Below are positions 9,602-20,112 of a DNA stretch of 64,000 nucleotides, piece by piece (position 1 is the first letter of the stretch; each line of letters opens with the position of its first letter). The notes beneath the pieces were generated by a model. That model worked only from the letters and a program-made list of their open reading frames with translations. It did no database searches and was not told the DNA's origin. The stretch is from Cyanobacteriota bacterium (lineage in GTDB: Bacteria > Cyanobacteriota > Cyanobacteriia > PCC-6307 > Cyanobiaceae), in the NCBI GenBank assembly GCA_026389335.1, contig JAPLIB010000085.1:57977-121976 (forward strand). The letters are read 5' to 3'. Both the position numbers and the translations under genes were made by a program.

Positions 9602-10792
9602 TCAGCCGACGGACACCATCGCCGGAGCGCTGGCCTGGAATGCGGGCAGCTCCTCTTCCAGCAGCTTCAGCAGCCGATCGACATTCTCCGGGGTGCTGTT
9701 GTAGCCCATCAGGCCGATGCGCCACACCTTGCCGGCCAGAGCACCAAGGCCGCCGCCGACTTCGATGCCATGGGTATCCAACAGATGGCGGCTGAACGCC
9801 TTGCCATCCACCCCTTCGGGGATGCGCACGGTGGTGAGGGTGGGCAAACGCAGCTCAAGCGGCACATGCAGGGTGAGACCCAACCGCTCCAGACCGGCCC
9901 AGAGCCGTTCGGCATTGCGGCGGTGGCGGCTCCAGGCGTTGTCCAGACCTTCTTCAGCCAACAGACGCAGCGCTTCGCGCATGCCGAAGTTCATGTTCAC
10001 CGGGGCGGTGTGGTGATACACCCTGTCGCTGCCCCAGTACTGGTTGAGCAGGGAGACGTCGAGATACCAATTGGGTACTTTGCCGCTGCGGGCAGCCAGC
10101 TTGGCTTCGGCTCGCGGACCCATGGTGAAGGGGCCGAGGCCGGGGGGGCAGCTGAGACCCTTCTGGCTGCAGCTGTAGGCCAGATCGACCTTCCACTCGT
10201 CCAGTAGCAGCGGCACGGCCCCCAGGGAGGTGACGGTGTCCAGCAACAGCAGGCAGTCGTGTTGGCGGCAGAGCGCGCCAATGCCCTCCATGGGCTGGCA
10301 GACGCCGGTGGAGGTTTCGGCATGGACCATCGCCAGAATCGCCGGCTTGTGGGCGATCAGGGCCTGCTCCAGCTCCGCAAGGTTGAAAGCCTCGCCCCAG
10401 GGGCGCTCGATCGTCACCACCTCGGCCCGGTAACGACCGGCCATGTCCACCAGGCGCAGGCCGAAATATCCCATCACCGCCACCAGCACCTTGTCGCCAG
10501 GTTCGATGGTGTTGGCCAGGGTGGCCTCCATGGCGGCGCTGCCGGTGCCGCTCATCGGAATCGTGAGCCGGTTGTCGGTCTGCCAGGCGTAGCGCAGCAG
10601 TTCCTGCACTTCCCCCATCAGCTCGATGTAGAGGGGATCGAGATGGCCGATGGGGGGCCGGGCGAGAGCCTCAAGCACCGTGGGATGGGCGTTGGAGGGG
10701 CCTGGACCGAGCAGCAGACGTTCGGGGGTGGCGATCGGATCCAGCTGGAGCCGATGGCTGGAATTGACAGGAGGCTGCGCGGAAAGAACCAA
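9602..10792 (-). CDS. Alanine/serine-glyoxylate aminotransferase (class V)
   Basis: LLLGPGPSNAHPTVLEAL, SGTGSAAMEA, YSCSQKGLSCPPGL. Confidence 0.9.
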   Translation of the reverse strand: MVLSAQPPVNSSHRLQLDPIATPERLLLGPGPSNAHPTVLEALARPPIGHLDPLYIELMGEVQELLRYAWQTDNRLTIPMSGTGSAAMEATLANTIEPGDKVLVAVMGYFGLRLVDMAGRYRAEVVTIERPWGEAFNLAELEQALIAHKPAILAMVHAETSTGVCQPMEGIGALCRQHDCLLLLDTVTSLGAVPLLLDEWKVDLAYSCSQKGLSCPPGLGPFTMGPRAEAKLAARSGKVPNWYLDVSLLNQYWGSDRVYHHTAPVNMNFGMREALRLLAEEGLDNAWSRHRRNAERLWAGLERLGLTLHVPLELRLPTLTTVRIPEGVDGKAFSRHLLDTHGIEVGGGLGALAGKVWRIGLMGYNSTPENVDRLLKLLEEELPAFQASAPAMVSVG

Positions 10793-10965
10793 GACCGGAG
10801 CGGCGGCGGACGGGTGCGGTGAGATTAGGGAACGATGGACCCAAGCGCTGAAGCCAGTGGCTTTGCCAGTAGCAAGCAGGCCTTGGCAAGTAGTTCAGGG
10901 GCAAGCAAGCCAGCGGCTGGGGGCTGCCGTTGGCTTGTCGAACAGCGGTGGGTTCGGCGAGGTGT

Positions 10966-11508
10966 TCAGCGAGCGCGGATGTTGCTGCTGGCCAGCCCTC
11001 GCACCAGGTGCTCGAAGGGCACCCGCACCACGGCGGCAGCATCAGCCACACCGGCATCGGCCAGCATCTCGCTCACCACTTCAGCCAGCAGGGCGATGCC
11101 ACGCACCGTCGGACCGGTGGGCACACCCAGACTCTTGTAGGTGTCATCAAGGCCGTTGAGCACCCGTTCGTCGAGGATCGTCAGATCGTCGGCGATCAAG
11201 GCGTAGCTGGCGTAGCGCAGGAAGTAGTCGAGGTCGCGCAGGCAGGCGGCCAGGCGCCGGGTGGTGTAAGCGTTGCCGCCGGGAAGGATCAGCTCGGGAT
11301 CTTCCAACCACAGGCGCTGGGAAGCCTCACGCACGATCGTGGTGGCTTCACGGTTGATCAGCTCCACAGCCGCCAGGCGAATCCTGGACTGGGCGAAGTA
11401 ACCATCGAGGCGATCGATGGCCGCCCGATCGAAGTAACGGCCCAGCTGGTCATAACGGCCGATCAGGCCACTGATGGCATCGCGCATGGTCGGATCAAAT
11501 CGACGCAC
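10966..11508 (-). CDS. apcF: Allophycocyanin beta-18 subunit
   Basis: MRDAISGLIGRYDQLGRYFDRAAIDRL and PGGNAYTTRRLAACLRDLDYFLRYASYALIADD. Confidence 0.88.
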   Translation of the reverse strand: MRRFDPTMRDAISGLIGRYDQLGRYFDRAAIDRLDGYFAQSRIRLAAVELINREATTIVREASQRLWLEDPELILPGGNAYTTRRLAACLRDLDYFLRYASYALIADDLTILDERVLNGLDDTYKSLGVPTGPTVRGIALLAEVVSEMLADAGVADAAAVVRVPFEHLVRGLASSNIRAR

Positions 11509-11665
11509 CTGGGGCGGAAGCTAGCACTTGCAAACCGCCACAATCCTTTGCCTGGAGTGGATCTGGGCAAGTTGACAGAAACGGTTACGCAGCCACCACA
11601 GCTCTGACGCGGCGCTGCCTTAGCCATGGCGCCGGGACGGCCACCCAGGCTGAACCGGCAATTCT

Positions 11666-11708
11666 GTTGCAACGGATACAAAATTGAAACGGTATCGCTC
11701 CGTACCTT
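11666..11708 (+). promoter_or_regulatory. Putative NtcA-dependent glnA promoter: GTTN8TAC (11666-11679), -10-like TACCTT (11703-11708), second exact GTAN8TAC (11692-11705)
   Basis: Motifs read directly; 23-nt spacing from the first site to the TAN3T box fits class II NtcA promoters. Confidence 0.6.
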
Positions 11709-11757
11709 CCAGCCTGCCGCCCCTCGGGAGCGGCCATCCCCAGCTTCTTTCCGTGCC

Positions 11758-13176
11758 ATGGCCAAATCCGCCCAGGACGTTCTGCGTCAGATCAAGGACG
11801 AAGGCATCGAGCTGATCGACCTGAAGTTCGTCGATCTGCATGGCAAGTGGCAGCATCTCACCGTCTGTAACGACCTGATCGATGCAGCCGCCTTCAGCGA
11901 AGGCGTGGCCTTCGACGGCTCCTCGATCCGCGGCTGGAAGGCCATCAATGAATCAGACATGGCGATGGTGCCAGATCCGAACACCGCCTGGATCGATCCC
12001 TTCTACAGCCATAAAACTCTGAGCTTGATCTGCTCGATCCAGGAGCCGCGCAGCGGCAAGCCCTATGGCCGCTGCCCCCGGGCCCTGGCTCAGAAAGCGC
12101 TGGAATACCTGGGCTCCACCGGGCTGGCCGACACCGCTTATTTCGGTCCTGAACCTGAGTTCTTCATCTTCGATGACGTCCGCTACAAGAGCAGTAACGG
12201 CAGCAGCTTCTACAGCGTCGACTCAATTGAAGCCGCCTGGAACACCGATCGCCAGGAAGAAGGCGGCAACCTCGCCTACAAGATTCTGCTGAAGGAAGGC
12301 TATTTCCCAGTCGCGCCCAATGACACTCTGCAGGACATCCGCAGCGAGATGTTGCTTACCATGGCCTCCCTCGGTGTGCCGGTGGAGAAGCAGCACCATG
12401 AGGTGGCAACGGCCCAGCATGAGCTCGGCATCAAGTTCGCCGAACTCATTAATGCGGCTGACAACGTGATGATTTACAAATATGTGGTACGTAATATCGC
12501 TAAAAAATATGGAAAAACGGCCACCTTCATGCCCAAGCCGGTGTTTGCCGACAACGGCAGCGGCATGCACGTGCATCAGAGCCTCTGGAAAGCCGGTCAG
12601 CCCCTGTTCTTCGGCGAAGGCACCTACGCCAACCTGTCCCAGACCGCCCGCTGGTACATCGGCGGCCTGCTCAAGCATGCCCCCAGCTTCCTGGCCTTCA
12701 CTAACCCCACCACCAACAGCTACAAGCGTCTGGTGCCGGGCTTCGAGGCACCGGTGAACCTGGTGTATTCCCAGGGAAATCGCTCCGCCGCCGTCCGGAT
12801 CCCGCTCACCGGCCCCAATCCCAAGGCCAAGCGGCTCGAGTTCCGTTCCGGTGATGCCCTGGCCAATCCCTACATTGCCTTCTCGGCGATGTTGATGGCC
12901 GGCATCGACGGCATCAAGAATCAGATCGATCCGGGCGATGGCACGGATGTCGATCTGTTCGATCTGTCGGCTGAAGAGCTCGCCAGGATCGCCACGGTTC
13001 CCGCCTCCCTCAACGGCGCCCTCGAAGCGCTCGATGCAGACAAGGACTACCTGCTGGCCGGTGGCGTCTTCAGTGAAGACTTCATCAATAACTGGATCGC
13101 CCTCAAGTACGAGGAAGTGCAGCAGCTGCGCCAGCGCCCCCACCCCCATGAGTTCGTGATGTACTACGACGCCTGA
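11758..13176 (+). CDS. glnA: Glutamine synthetase type I
   Basis: [55 protein letters not shown]. Confidence 0.97.
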   Translation: MAKSAQDVLRQIKDEGIELIDLKFVDLHGKWQHLTVCNDLIDAAAFSEGVAFDGSSIRGWKAINESDMAMVPDPNTAWIDPFYSHKTLSLICSIQEPRSGKPYGRCPRALAQKALEYLGSTGLADTAYFGPEPEFFIFDDVRYKSSNGSSFYSVDSIEAAWNTDRQEEGGNLAYKILLKEGYFPVAPNDTLQDIRSEMLLTMASLGVPVEKQHHEVATAQHELGIKFAELINAADNVMIYKYVVRNIAKKYGKTATFMPKPVFADNGSGMHVHQSLWKAGQPLFFGEGTYANLSQTARWYIGGLLKHAPSFLAFTNPTTNSYKRLVPGFEAPVNLVYSQGNRSAAVRIPLTGPNPKAKRLEFRSGDALANPYIAFSAMLMAGIDGIKNQIDPGDGTDVDLFDLSAEELARIATVPASLNGALEALDADKDYLLAGGVFSEDFINNWIALKYEEVQQLRQRPHPHEFVMYYDA

Positions 13177-13218
13177 GGCCAGGGGCGTTCCGTTGACTCT
13201 GAGCAGCGCCTCATCGCT

Positions 13219-13244
13219 GGCCCCGGCTGACACCGGGGCTTTTT
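13219..13244 (+). terminator. Rho-independent terminator of glnA
   Basis: gccccgg-ctgaca-ccggggc followed by ttttt. Confidence 0.8.
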
Positions 13245-13323
13245 GCTGGCCTGCCGGCTAGGGCTGCCCTCGGTTCGCGGTTGAACCTGTTGAAATGGGG
13301 CATCTGTTCCCCGCCCCGCTTCC

Positions 13324-14382
13324 GTGCCCGAAACGCTCACCAAGCTGGCTTACCAGACGATGCAGCAGGGCAAGAGCCTGATGGGCCTGGCCCATAAGGA
13401 GGCCAGCAGCCGCTTGATGGGATTGCTGGCACCGGAGGGCAAACCGAAAACCGAACCGCTGCCGGCTGAGCTGCTTGATCGTCTGCGTCAGGCCATGGAG
13501 CAGCTCACCGAACGGGACTGGCAGGAGGCGCAGCAGGGCCTCTATCCCACTTCGCTGCTGTTCGATGCCCCCTGGCTCGATTGGGCGGCGCGCTATCCGC
13601 TGCTGTGGCTCGATCTGCCGCTCACCTGGCGGCGGCGGCAGGAGCGCAAGGTGCGCGATCTGCCCAGCGATGTGAACCACGAGGCCTACCCGGACTACTA
13701 CCTCCAGAACTTTCACCACCAGACCGACGGCTACCTCAGCGACCACTCCGCCGCGCTCTATGACCTGGGGGTGGAGATTCTCTTCAACGGCACCGCTGAC
13801 CCGATGCGACGCCGTATTTTGCGCCCCCTGCGGCGCGGTCTTGAGGCCTTTGCCCATCGTCCAACCAGCTCGCTGCGGGTGCTGGATGTGGCCACCGGCA
13901 CCGGCCGCACCCTGCGCCAACTGCGCGGCGCGCTGCCCCAGGCCCAGCTGGTAGGGCTGGATCTTTCCAGTGCCTATCTGCGTCAGGCCAACCGCTGGCT
14001 GTCCCAGCTCAATGGCGAGCTACCCCAACTGGTGCAGGGCAATGGGGAGGCCATGCCCTTCGCCGATGGCTGCTTCCAGGCCGTGAGCTGCGTCTTCCTG
14101 CTGCATGAACTGCCGGCCCAGGCCCGTCAGAACGTCATCGACGAAGCCTTCCGGCTGCTCGAACCCGGTGGGGTGCTGGTGCTGGCCGATTCGGTGCAAC
14201 TGCAGGATTCACCCGAATTCAAGGTGGCGATGGAAAACTTCCGCCGTGTTTTCCACGAGCCCTACTACCGCGACTACCTCAGTGACTCGATCGAAACGCG
14301 GCTCAGCCAGGCGGGGTTCGAGGCGATCACGGCCGAGTCCCACTTCATGACCCGGGTGTGGTGTGCTCGCAAACCGGCTTAG
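13324..14382 (+). CDS. Class I SAM-dependent methyltransferase
   Basis: VLDVATGTGRTLRQL (motif I), LLEPGGVLVLADSVQ; GTG start. Confidence 0.8.
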   Translation: MPETLTKLAYQTMQQGKSLMGLAHKEASSRLMGLLAPEGKPKTEPLPAELLDRLRQAMEQLTERDWQEAQQGLYPTSLLFDAPWLDWAARYPLLWLDLPLTWRRRQERKVRDLPSDVNHEAYPDYYLQNFHHQTDGYLSDHSAALYDLGVEILFNGTADPMRRRILRPLRRGLEAFAHRPTSSLRVLDVATGTGRTLRQLRGALPQAQLVGLDLSSAYLRQANRWLSQLNGELPQLVQGNGEAMPFADGCFQAVSCVFLLHELPAQARQNVIDEAFRLLEPGGVLVLADSVQLQDSPEFKVAMENFRRVFHEPYYRDYLSDSIETRLSQAGFEAITAESHFMTRVWCARKPA

Positions 14383-14669
14383 CGCTGCAGCAGCCAGGCC
14401 AGGAACAAGCCCATTCCGCCCCAGCGCAGCCCCCGCCAGAAGCGCTCGCCGCCCTGGCGCGATGATCCGAGCCCCTCGGGCAGGGGATTGAGCAGGCGCT
14501 GGGCCAGGGCGAGGCGCTGGCGCCGTCGCCGCAGCAAGGACCCGGAGGGTTCCGCCGGCGGTCGCCTCAGGCCGAGGCTCAGCACGGCGGCCAGGTGATG
14601 CAGCACCCCGGGGGGGCTGAGGCGAGGCTGCCAGCGGCGGCTGGACGAGCGCGGGGAAGGGCGGGGCAT
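14379..14669 (-). CDS. Small basic hypothetical protein with C-terminal hydrophobic segment
   Basis: ORF with ATG at 14669; few other cues. Confidence 0.45.
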   Translation of the reverse strand: MPRPSPRSSSRRWQPRLSPPGVLHHLAAVLSLGLRRPPAEPSGSLLRRRRQRLALAQRLLNPLPEGLGSSRQGGERFWRGLRWGGMGLFLAWLLQR

Positions 14670-14719
14670 GGCGACGGCCTCAGCGGCAGACCCGAAGCAG
14701 CCCACCCATAGGCGCCAGG

Positions 14720-15067
14720 ATGGTGCTTGAACCCCATGCGCGTCCAGTGGTGAGTGCCTTGACCCAGATCGATCCCAGCGCCGGGCCGAACCGACAACAG
14801 TGGCCCGAAGGAGCACTGGAGCTGGCCCAGAGCCTGCAGCGGCAGCTGGTGATCCACGATCGCGACTGGCATGCCCTGAAATCCCAGCGCTGTCGTCGGG
14901 CCAGCGAACAGGTGGCCGCCGCCCTCGTGCAGCTACTGGCCGCCGACCATCCGGCGGATCGGGCCACCAGCCCGGCCCGGCTGGAAGCGATCGCCTTGCT
15001 GGAGCATGCGATCGGCTGGTTGAAGGCCGAGGTCAGTGATCCGGGCTGCCCCAGCCACGGCCGCTGA
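14720..15067 (+). CDS. Conserved cyanobacterial-type hypothetical protein
   Basis: ORF 115 aa; ends convergently with the anti-sigma-like gene. Confidence 0.6.
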   Translation: MVLEPHARPVVSALTQIDPSAGPNRQQWPEGALELAQSLQRQLVIHDRDWHALKSQRCRRASEQVAAALVQLLAADHPADRATSPARLEAIALLEHAIGWLKAEVSDPGCPSHGR

Positions 15068-15476
15068 ACAGGGCACGGGCGGCCGGCTCCGGCCGGCGCA
15101 CGGCCAGTTGCAGCCGATTGCCGCGCCGACTCCAACGCACGTCGTCGAAACAGTGGTGGATCAGAAAGAGCCCCCGGCCAGCCAGGGCATCCACAGCCTC
15201 CGGCAGGGCGTACTGCCGGGCCGGCTTCGGCACCCCAGGGCCCTCATCTTGGATCTGCCAGACCAGCCAGCGGGGCGTCTGGATCAGCCGCACCCGCAGG
15301 CATTTGCCGGGATCACAGCCGTTGCCGTGGCGCACCGCATTGACCAAAGCCTCATGCAGGCCCAGCTGTAGTTCGGCCAGGCGGGCCCCACAGTCCACCG
15401 GCTCCAGCAGCACCTCCACCAGGGGGGCCAACTGCAGCGTCGATGGCGTGATGAAATCGGCCCAGCGCAACGGCAT
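15033..15476 (-). CDS. RsbW-like anti-sigma regulatory factor (HATPase)
   Basis: LHEALVNAVRHGNG (N box), IQDEGPGVP, GRGLFLIHHCFDDV. Confidence 0.85.
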   Translation of the reverse strand: MPLRWADFITPSTLQLAPLVEVLLEPVDCGARLAELQLGLHEALVNAVRHGNGCDPGKCLRVRLIQTPRWLVWQIQDEGPGVPKPARQYALPEAVDALAGRGLFLIHHCFDDVRWSRRGNRLQLAVRRPEPAARALFSGRGWGSPDH

Positions 15477-15518
15477 ATGCAGAGTCAGCCTGCAGGCATC
15501 TGTGGCACTGTTTTGACC

Positions 15519-16280
15519 TTAACCCGATGGGCGGCCTGAGGCGGCGTTGCTGCGCTGCAACAAGGCCGGGTGCTGGAGCAGCGCATCCATCAGTCGCACG
15601 CCCCGCAGTTGATTGACTAGCGGCATGTGACCCTCCGGCGCCGCCAGCGACCAGGTGAAGGAACCGGGATAGCGGGTCCAGCGACCTTTATGTTTCCAGC
15701 CCAGCCGGGCCCAGAGCCGTTCCCATTGACCGTTGCAGCCCTGCAGCAGCCGGCCCTGCACCGAAAAGCCGAAGCGGCCGCGGGAATAGCAGATCCAGAG
15801 CCGATCGAGTGATTCCAGATCGACGGCGGGGATCGCCGCCACCTCGCTGAAGAACACGTAGCCCCGCTGTTCCGCGCCGGAACCAGCCAGTTGGCGCAGC
15901 ATGGTGCTGGTGAGCCGATCGGCATCCTCGAACTGCTGCAGCATCAGGTGCCGCTGCAGCGGGGCGTAATCAAGGCCGGCAGCACTGCTCACCGCCAGCC
16001 AACCGTCGGGATAGCGGGCCAGAAAAGCCTCACCCTCGCCAGCCTCACCCTCGCTAGCCGGACCGGCCGCCAGCAGCAGCTGCACCAGCAGTCCGGCGGC
16101 CCAGTCATCGCCTGTGGCATCCAGCCGATCCAGTTGATCGGGGATCAGGGGCAGCAGGTCGTCGCGGCGCTGCTCGATCGACTCCACCAGGCTGCGGCGC
16201 TGGCGCGGCGAGCCGGAGAGAAAGCGTTCGAGCAGCTGATCGGCGCGGGCGGTGCTGGTGACCGGGGGACCGGAGAGCAT
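15519..16280 (-). CDS. gun4: GUN4-domain tetrapyrrole biosynthesis regulator
   Basis: [56 protein letters not shown]. Confidence 0.88.
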   Translation of the reverse strand: MLSGPPVTSTARADQLLERFLSGSPRQRRSLVESIEQRRDDLLPLIPDQLDRLDATGDDWAAGLLVQLLLAAGPASEGEAGEGEAFLARYPDGWLAVSSAAGLDYAPLQRHLMLQQFEDADRLTSTMLRQLAGSGAEQRGYVFFSEVAAIPAVDLESLDRLWICYSRGRFGFSVQGRLLQGCNGQWERLWARLGWKHKGRWTRYPGSFTWSLAAPEGHMPLVNQLRGVRLMDALLQHPALLQRSNAASGRPSG

Positions 16281-16421
16281 GGAGAACGGTCTGCCGAAGG
16301 GACATGCGGCCGGGGGCCGTCGGCTTCGGCCCACTATGTCAGGGCAATCAGAATCCCGGCAAACCAGCCGCAGGGGTCTGGGGGGATGGCCCTGCCTAGG
16401 ATCCCCTTTTCGCCAAAGGTC

Positions 16422-16799
16422 ATGGGCGCCGCCATTCAGTTTTTTCGGGGTGTGGACGAACTGGTTGTGCCCGACATCCGGCTCACCCGCTCCCGTGATG
16501 GCCGAACCGGCCAGGCCCTGTTTGTGTTCGAGGAGCCGGTGGCCCTGGCACCGGAAACCATGGGCGACATCACCGGCATGTTTTTGGTGGACGAGGAGGG
16601 GGAACTGGTGAGCCGCGAGGTCAAGGCCCGCTTCGTCAATGGCAAGGCCTTTGCGCTCGAAGCCACCTACACCTGGAAAACCACCGCCGATTTCGAACGC
16701 TTCATGCGCTTCGCCCAGCGCTACGCCGACGGCCATGACCTGGGCTTTGCCGGCAAGGACGACGACGGGGCCGAAGACGTGGGGGACGCGGACGCTTGA
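16422..16799 (+). CDS. psb28: Photosystem II assembly protein Psb28
   Basis: [35 protein letters not shown]. Confidence 0.92.
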   Translation: MGAAIQFFRGVDELVVPDIRLTRSRDGRTGQALFVFEEPVALAPETMGDITGMFLVDEEGELVSREVKARFVNGKAFALEATYTWKTTADFERFMRFAQRYADGHDLGFAGKDDDGAEDVGDADA

Positions 16800-17869
16800 A
16801 ATTCGGCCAGTGGCTGGGACTGATCGGCCTGGCGGCAGCGCTGCTGCTGCTCTGGAGCCTGCGGCACGCCGTGTTGTTGATCTTTGCGGCCGTGGTGCTG
16901 GCCATGGCCCTTTGCACCCTGGTGGGAGCCGTGCGGCGGCGGTTCGGCTTGCCGCGACTGGCGGCCCTGCTGCTGAGCCTGCTGGGTCTGGCTCTGGTGC
17001 TGGCGGTGGCTGGCGCCGTGATCGTGCCCCCGTTCGTCGACCAGTTCAGCCAACTGATCGAGAAGCTGCCCCAGGCCGCCAGCCTGTTGCTGTCCCTGCT
17101 GCACCAGGGGCTGCAGCGGGCGGCGGGCATGATCTACGGCAACGCCGATGCCAGTCTCGGCTGGCTCAGCGACAGCTTCAGCGCCCCAGCAGAGGCAGGC
17201 AGTGGTCTGGCCAACGGCCTCGGCGGCGGTCTGCTCAAGCTGCTGGGTTTTGCCGGAAACGTAGGCACCGCCTTGGTGCAGACCCTGTTTGTGGTGGCCG
17301 TCGCCCTGATGGTGGCCGCCCAGCCCGATGCCTACCGGGACGTGCTGCTGCTGCTGGCGCCCTCGTTTTACCGCCGCCGCCTGCGGCAGGCGCTGCTGCA
17401 CTGCGGTGACGCCCTCAGCGCCTGGATGGTGGGGGTGCTGATCAGCTCTGTTTGTGTTGGCACGTTGGCCGCCATCGGCTTGTCGCTGCTGGGGGTGAAG
17501 CTGGTGGCCGCCAATGCGGTGCTGGCCGGCCTGCTCAACGTGATTCCCAATGTGGGACCCACCCTCAGCACCCTGTTTCCGATGTCCGTGGCCCTGCTGG
17601 AAGAGCCGTGGAAGGCGCTGGCGGTGCTGGTGCTGTACGTCGTGGTTCAGAGCCTCGAGAGCTATGTGATCACCCCCTCAGTGATGCATCACCAGCTGAG
17701 GCTGCTCCCTGGCTTCACCCTGATGGCCCAGCTGCTGTTCACGGTGGTGTTCGGGCCCCTGGGACTGCTGCTCGCCCTCCCGCTGGCGGTGTGCCTGCAG
17801 GTGCTGATCAGGGAGCTGCTGATTCACGACATCCTCGATCCCTGGAAGCTGCAGTGGAGGGGCCGATGA
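16796..17869 (+). CDS. AI-2E family transporter (PerM-like)
   Basis: 8-TM family pattern; [14 protein letters not shown] signature. Confidence 0.85.
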   Translation: MKFGQWLGLIGLAAALLLLWSLRHAVLLIFAAVVLAMALCTLVGAVRRRFGLPRLAALLLSLLGLALVLAVAGAVIVPPFVDQFSQLIEKLPQAASLLLSLLHQGLQRAAGMIYGNADASLGWLSDSFSAPAEAGSGLANGLGGGLLKLLGFAGNVGTALVQTLFVVAVALMVAAQPDAYRDVLLLLAPSFYRRRLRQALLHCGDALSAWMVGVLISSVCVGTLAAIGLSLLGVKLVAANAVLAGLLNVIPNVGPTLSTLFPMSVALLEEPWKALAVLVLYVVVQSLESYVITPSVMHHQLRLLPGFTLMAQLLFTVVFGPLGLLLALPLAVCLQVLIRELLIHDILDPWKLQWRGR

Positions 17870-18873
17870 AGGCCCGCACCCTGCTGGGAGCTCTGGCTCT
17901 GGTGGTGCTCTCCCTCCTGGTATGGGAGCTGCGCTGGGTGCTGCTGGTCCTTTTTGGCGCTGTGGTGCTGGCGGTGGCCCTGGATGTGCCGATCAGCCTG
18001 CTGCGCCGCATCTTGCGCCTCAACCGACCCGCAGCCCTGGCGATCGTGTTGGTGCTGCTGGTGCTGGTGGGCTGGCAGATCTCCAATCTGCTGCTGCCCG
18101 AGGTGATTCAGCAGATCCAGCAGTTGATCCAGCTGTTTCCGGTGCTCACCCGCCGCCTGGCGGCCCTCGGCGGCCAGGTGCCCTGGCTGCCCGACCTGGA
18201 GCGGCAACTCAGTTCCGGCACCTACTGGGAGCGGTTGCAGCCACTTGGCGCCCAGGTGCTGGGGTTGGCTGGCGGTGCGGCCAACACCAGCATCCAGCTG
18301 CTGCTGATGGCCCTGCTGGCGATCCTGATGGCCCTCGATCCCCGCAGCCATCAGCGGCTGGTGGTGGCGGCGACGCCGGCCTTCTACCGCGCTCGCATGG
18401 CGACCCTGCTGAGCGAATGTCGCGAGGCGCTGGGGGGCTGGCTGGCCGGCATGACTCTGTCTTGCCTGGTGGTTTTCCTTACCACCTGGGCGGGCCTGGC
18501 CCTGCTCAAGGTGCCCCTGGCCCTGCTCAGCGGCCTGGTGTGTGGGCTGCTCACCTTTGTGCCCACGATTGGGCCTACCGCCGCAACCCTGTTGCCGCTA
18601 GCGGTGGCCCTGCTGGTGTCACCGGCAAAGGTGCTGCAGGTGCTGGTGCTGCGTCTCGTGCTTCAGAACGCTGAGGCGTTCCTGCTCACGCCGGTGCTGT
18701 TGAAGCGCACCGTCAACCTGCTGCCCACGGTGGCCCTGATGTCGCAGTTGTGCCTGGGCGCCCTGCTGGGGCTGCCCGGTCTGCTGCTGGCCCTGCCCCT
18801 GGTAGTGGTGCTGCAGGTGCTCTGCGAAGAAGTGTTGGTTCGAGACATCATGGATCGCTGGGACGGGCACTGA
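17866..18873 (+). CDS. AI-2E family transporter, second copy
   Basis: Paralogous sequence; LLTFVPTIGPTAATL signature; ATGA overlap with the upstream gene. Confidence 0.85.
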   Translation: MKARTLLGALALVVLSLLVWELRWVLLVLFGAVVLAVALDVPISLLRRILRLNRPAALAIVLVLLVLVGWQISNLLLPEVIQQIQQLIQLFPVLTRRLAALGGQVPWLPDLERQLSSGTYWERLQPLGAQVLGLAGGAANTSIQLLLMALLAILMALDPRSHQRLVVAATPAFYRARMATLLSECREALGGWLAGMTLSCLVVFLTTWAGLALLKVPLALLSGLVCGLLTFVPTIGPTAATLLPLAVALLVSPAKVLQVLVLRLVLQNAEAFLLTPVLLKRTVNLLPTVALMSQLCLGALLGLPGLLLALPLVVVLQVLCEEVLVRDIMDRWDGH

Positions 18874-19102
18874 TGTCGCCGACCTGGCGCTGCCGCTTCC
18901 CATAGCGACGCCAGAGGGAGGGTTGGGCCAGCAACACCACCACCGCCAGCGGATGGGAGCGGATGGCAGTGACCAGCGTGGTGACGGTGAAGTGGTCCAG
19001 CAACAATTGCAGATCAATGCGCAGGTCGCCCAAGGCCAACAACAGCAGCAGCGGCGGTAACAGCGACCAAGAGCGCTGACCCTGGGGCGATGGCGACTTC
19101 AT
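18848..19102 (-). CDS. Small hypothetical membrane protein
   Basis: ORF with hydrophobic segments; start overlaps the secF 3' end. Confidence 0.55.
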   Translation of the reverse strand: MKSPSPQGQRSWSLLPPLLLLLALGDLRIDLQLLLDHFTVTTLVTAIRSHPLAVVVLLAQPSLWRRYGKRQRQVGDISARPSDP

Positions 19103-20091
19103 CGGCGCGAGAGCACGGGGAGCAAGGTGGGCGCCAGGCCGATGCTGGACCAACTGCCCACGGCGATGCCGATGATCAAAGCCACGGCAAACCAGAACAG
19201 GCTGCTGCCGCCGAAAAACAGCAGACCAAACAGGGGCAGCAGGGTGGTGAGCGAGGTATAAAGCGAGCGGGTGAGGGTGGCATCGACGGCCACATCCACC
19301 TGGTCAATCAATGGCAGATCGGCCAGCAGTTTGCGCTGCTCGCGAATGCGGTCGTAGATCACGACCGTATCGGTGACCGAATAGCCCGCCACCGTGATCA
19401 GGGAGACAGCAAACAGTGAATCCACCTCAATCCCCTGCAAAAGCCCCAGCCAGGCGAAGACGCCACAGGTGATCAACACGTCGTGGGCGAGGCAGAGCAA
19501 GGCCAGAAAGGCAAAGACGCCGTTGTACATGAAGCTGATATAGACAGCAATCGCGGCGAAACTGACCAGCAGGGACACAATGCTGCCCTGCAACAGTCGG
19601 GAGCCCAGGGTGGGGCCGATGGTGTTGATCGAGGTGGCACTGGTCTTGAGCGGCCCGGTGACCGGCGTCAGCTCCTCGATCAGAGCTGTGCTCTGGTCGG
19701 CGCTCAGAGCCGGTAGCCGCAGTAGCAGCGAGCGGCCGCCATCAAGCACCTGCACCGCAGAACTGCTGAGATTGGGGCTGGTCTCCCCGGGGACAGGCGG
19801 CAGCGAAAGGTCGCCGAGGCGTTGCTGGAGCTGGGACACACTGAGTTCAGCGCAGGCGTTCTGGCAGCGGCGCTCCACCTGGATCTGGGTGCCACCGGTG
19901 AAATCAAGGCCCGGCTTCAGCGGCGACGCGATGGCCGGATTCAGCCAGCAGAGCGCCAAGCCCAACAGGCTGAGGCCGCAGGCGATCGCGGAGGCGATCC
20001 AGGCCAGACGCCGATGGCGGCTGATGCGCATGTAGCGGATCGGAATCGCCGCGAGAATGGGGGCGGGAACTGGGGCTGGGGAGGAAAGCAT
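19099..20091 (-). CDS. secF: Protein translocase subunit SecF
   Basis: GLDFTGGTQIQV, GYSVTDTVVIYDRIREQ, SLYTSLTTLLPL. Confidence 0.95.
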   Translation of the reverse strand: MLSSPAPVPAPILAAIPIRYMRISRHRRLAWIASAIACGLSLLGLALCWLNPAIASPLKPGLDFTGGTQIQVERRCQNACAELSVSQLQQRLGDLSLPPVPGETSPNLSSSAVQVLDGGRSLLLRLPALSADQSTALIEELTPVTGPLKTSATSINTIGPTLGSRLLQGSIVSLLVSFAAIAVYISFMYNGVFAFLALLCLAHDVLITCGVFAWLGLLQGIEVDSLFAVSLITVAGYSVTDTVVIYDRIREQRKLLADLPLIDQVDVAVDATLTRSLYTSLTTLLPLFGLLFFGGSSLFWFAVALIIGIAVGSWSSIGLAPTLLPVLSRR

Positions 20092-20112
20092 CAGGGGCAG
20101 GCAGGGTCGGGA

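Noticed and set aside
12223-13233. 336-aa minus-strand ORF
   Set aside because: Antisense to glnA; no recognisable domain
16020-16065. 15-bp duplication (gcctcaccctcgcca / gcctcaccctcgcta) in gun4
   Set aside because: Only two copies in a low-complexity EGEA linker; not notable on its own
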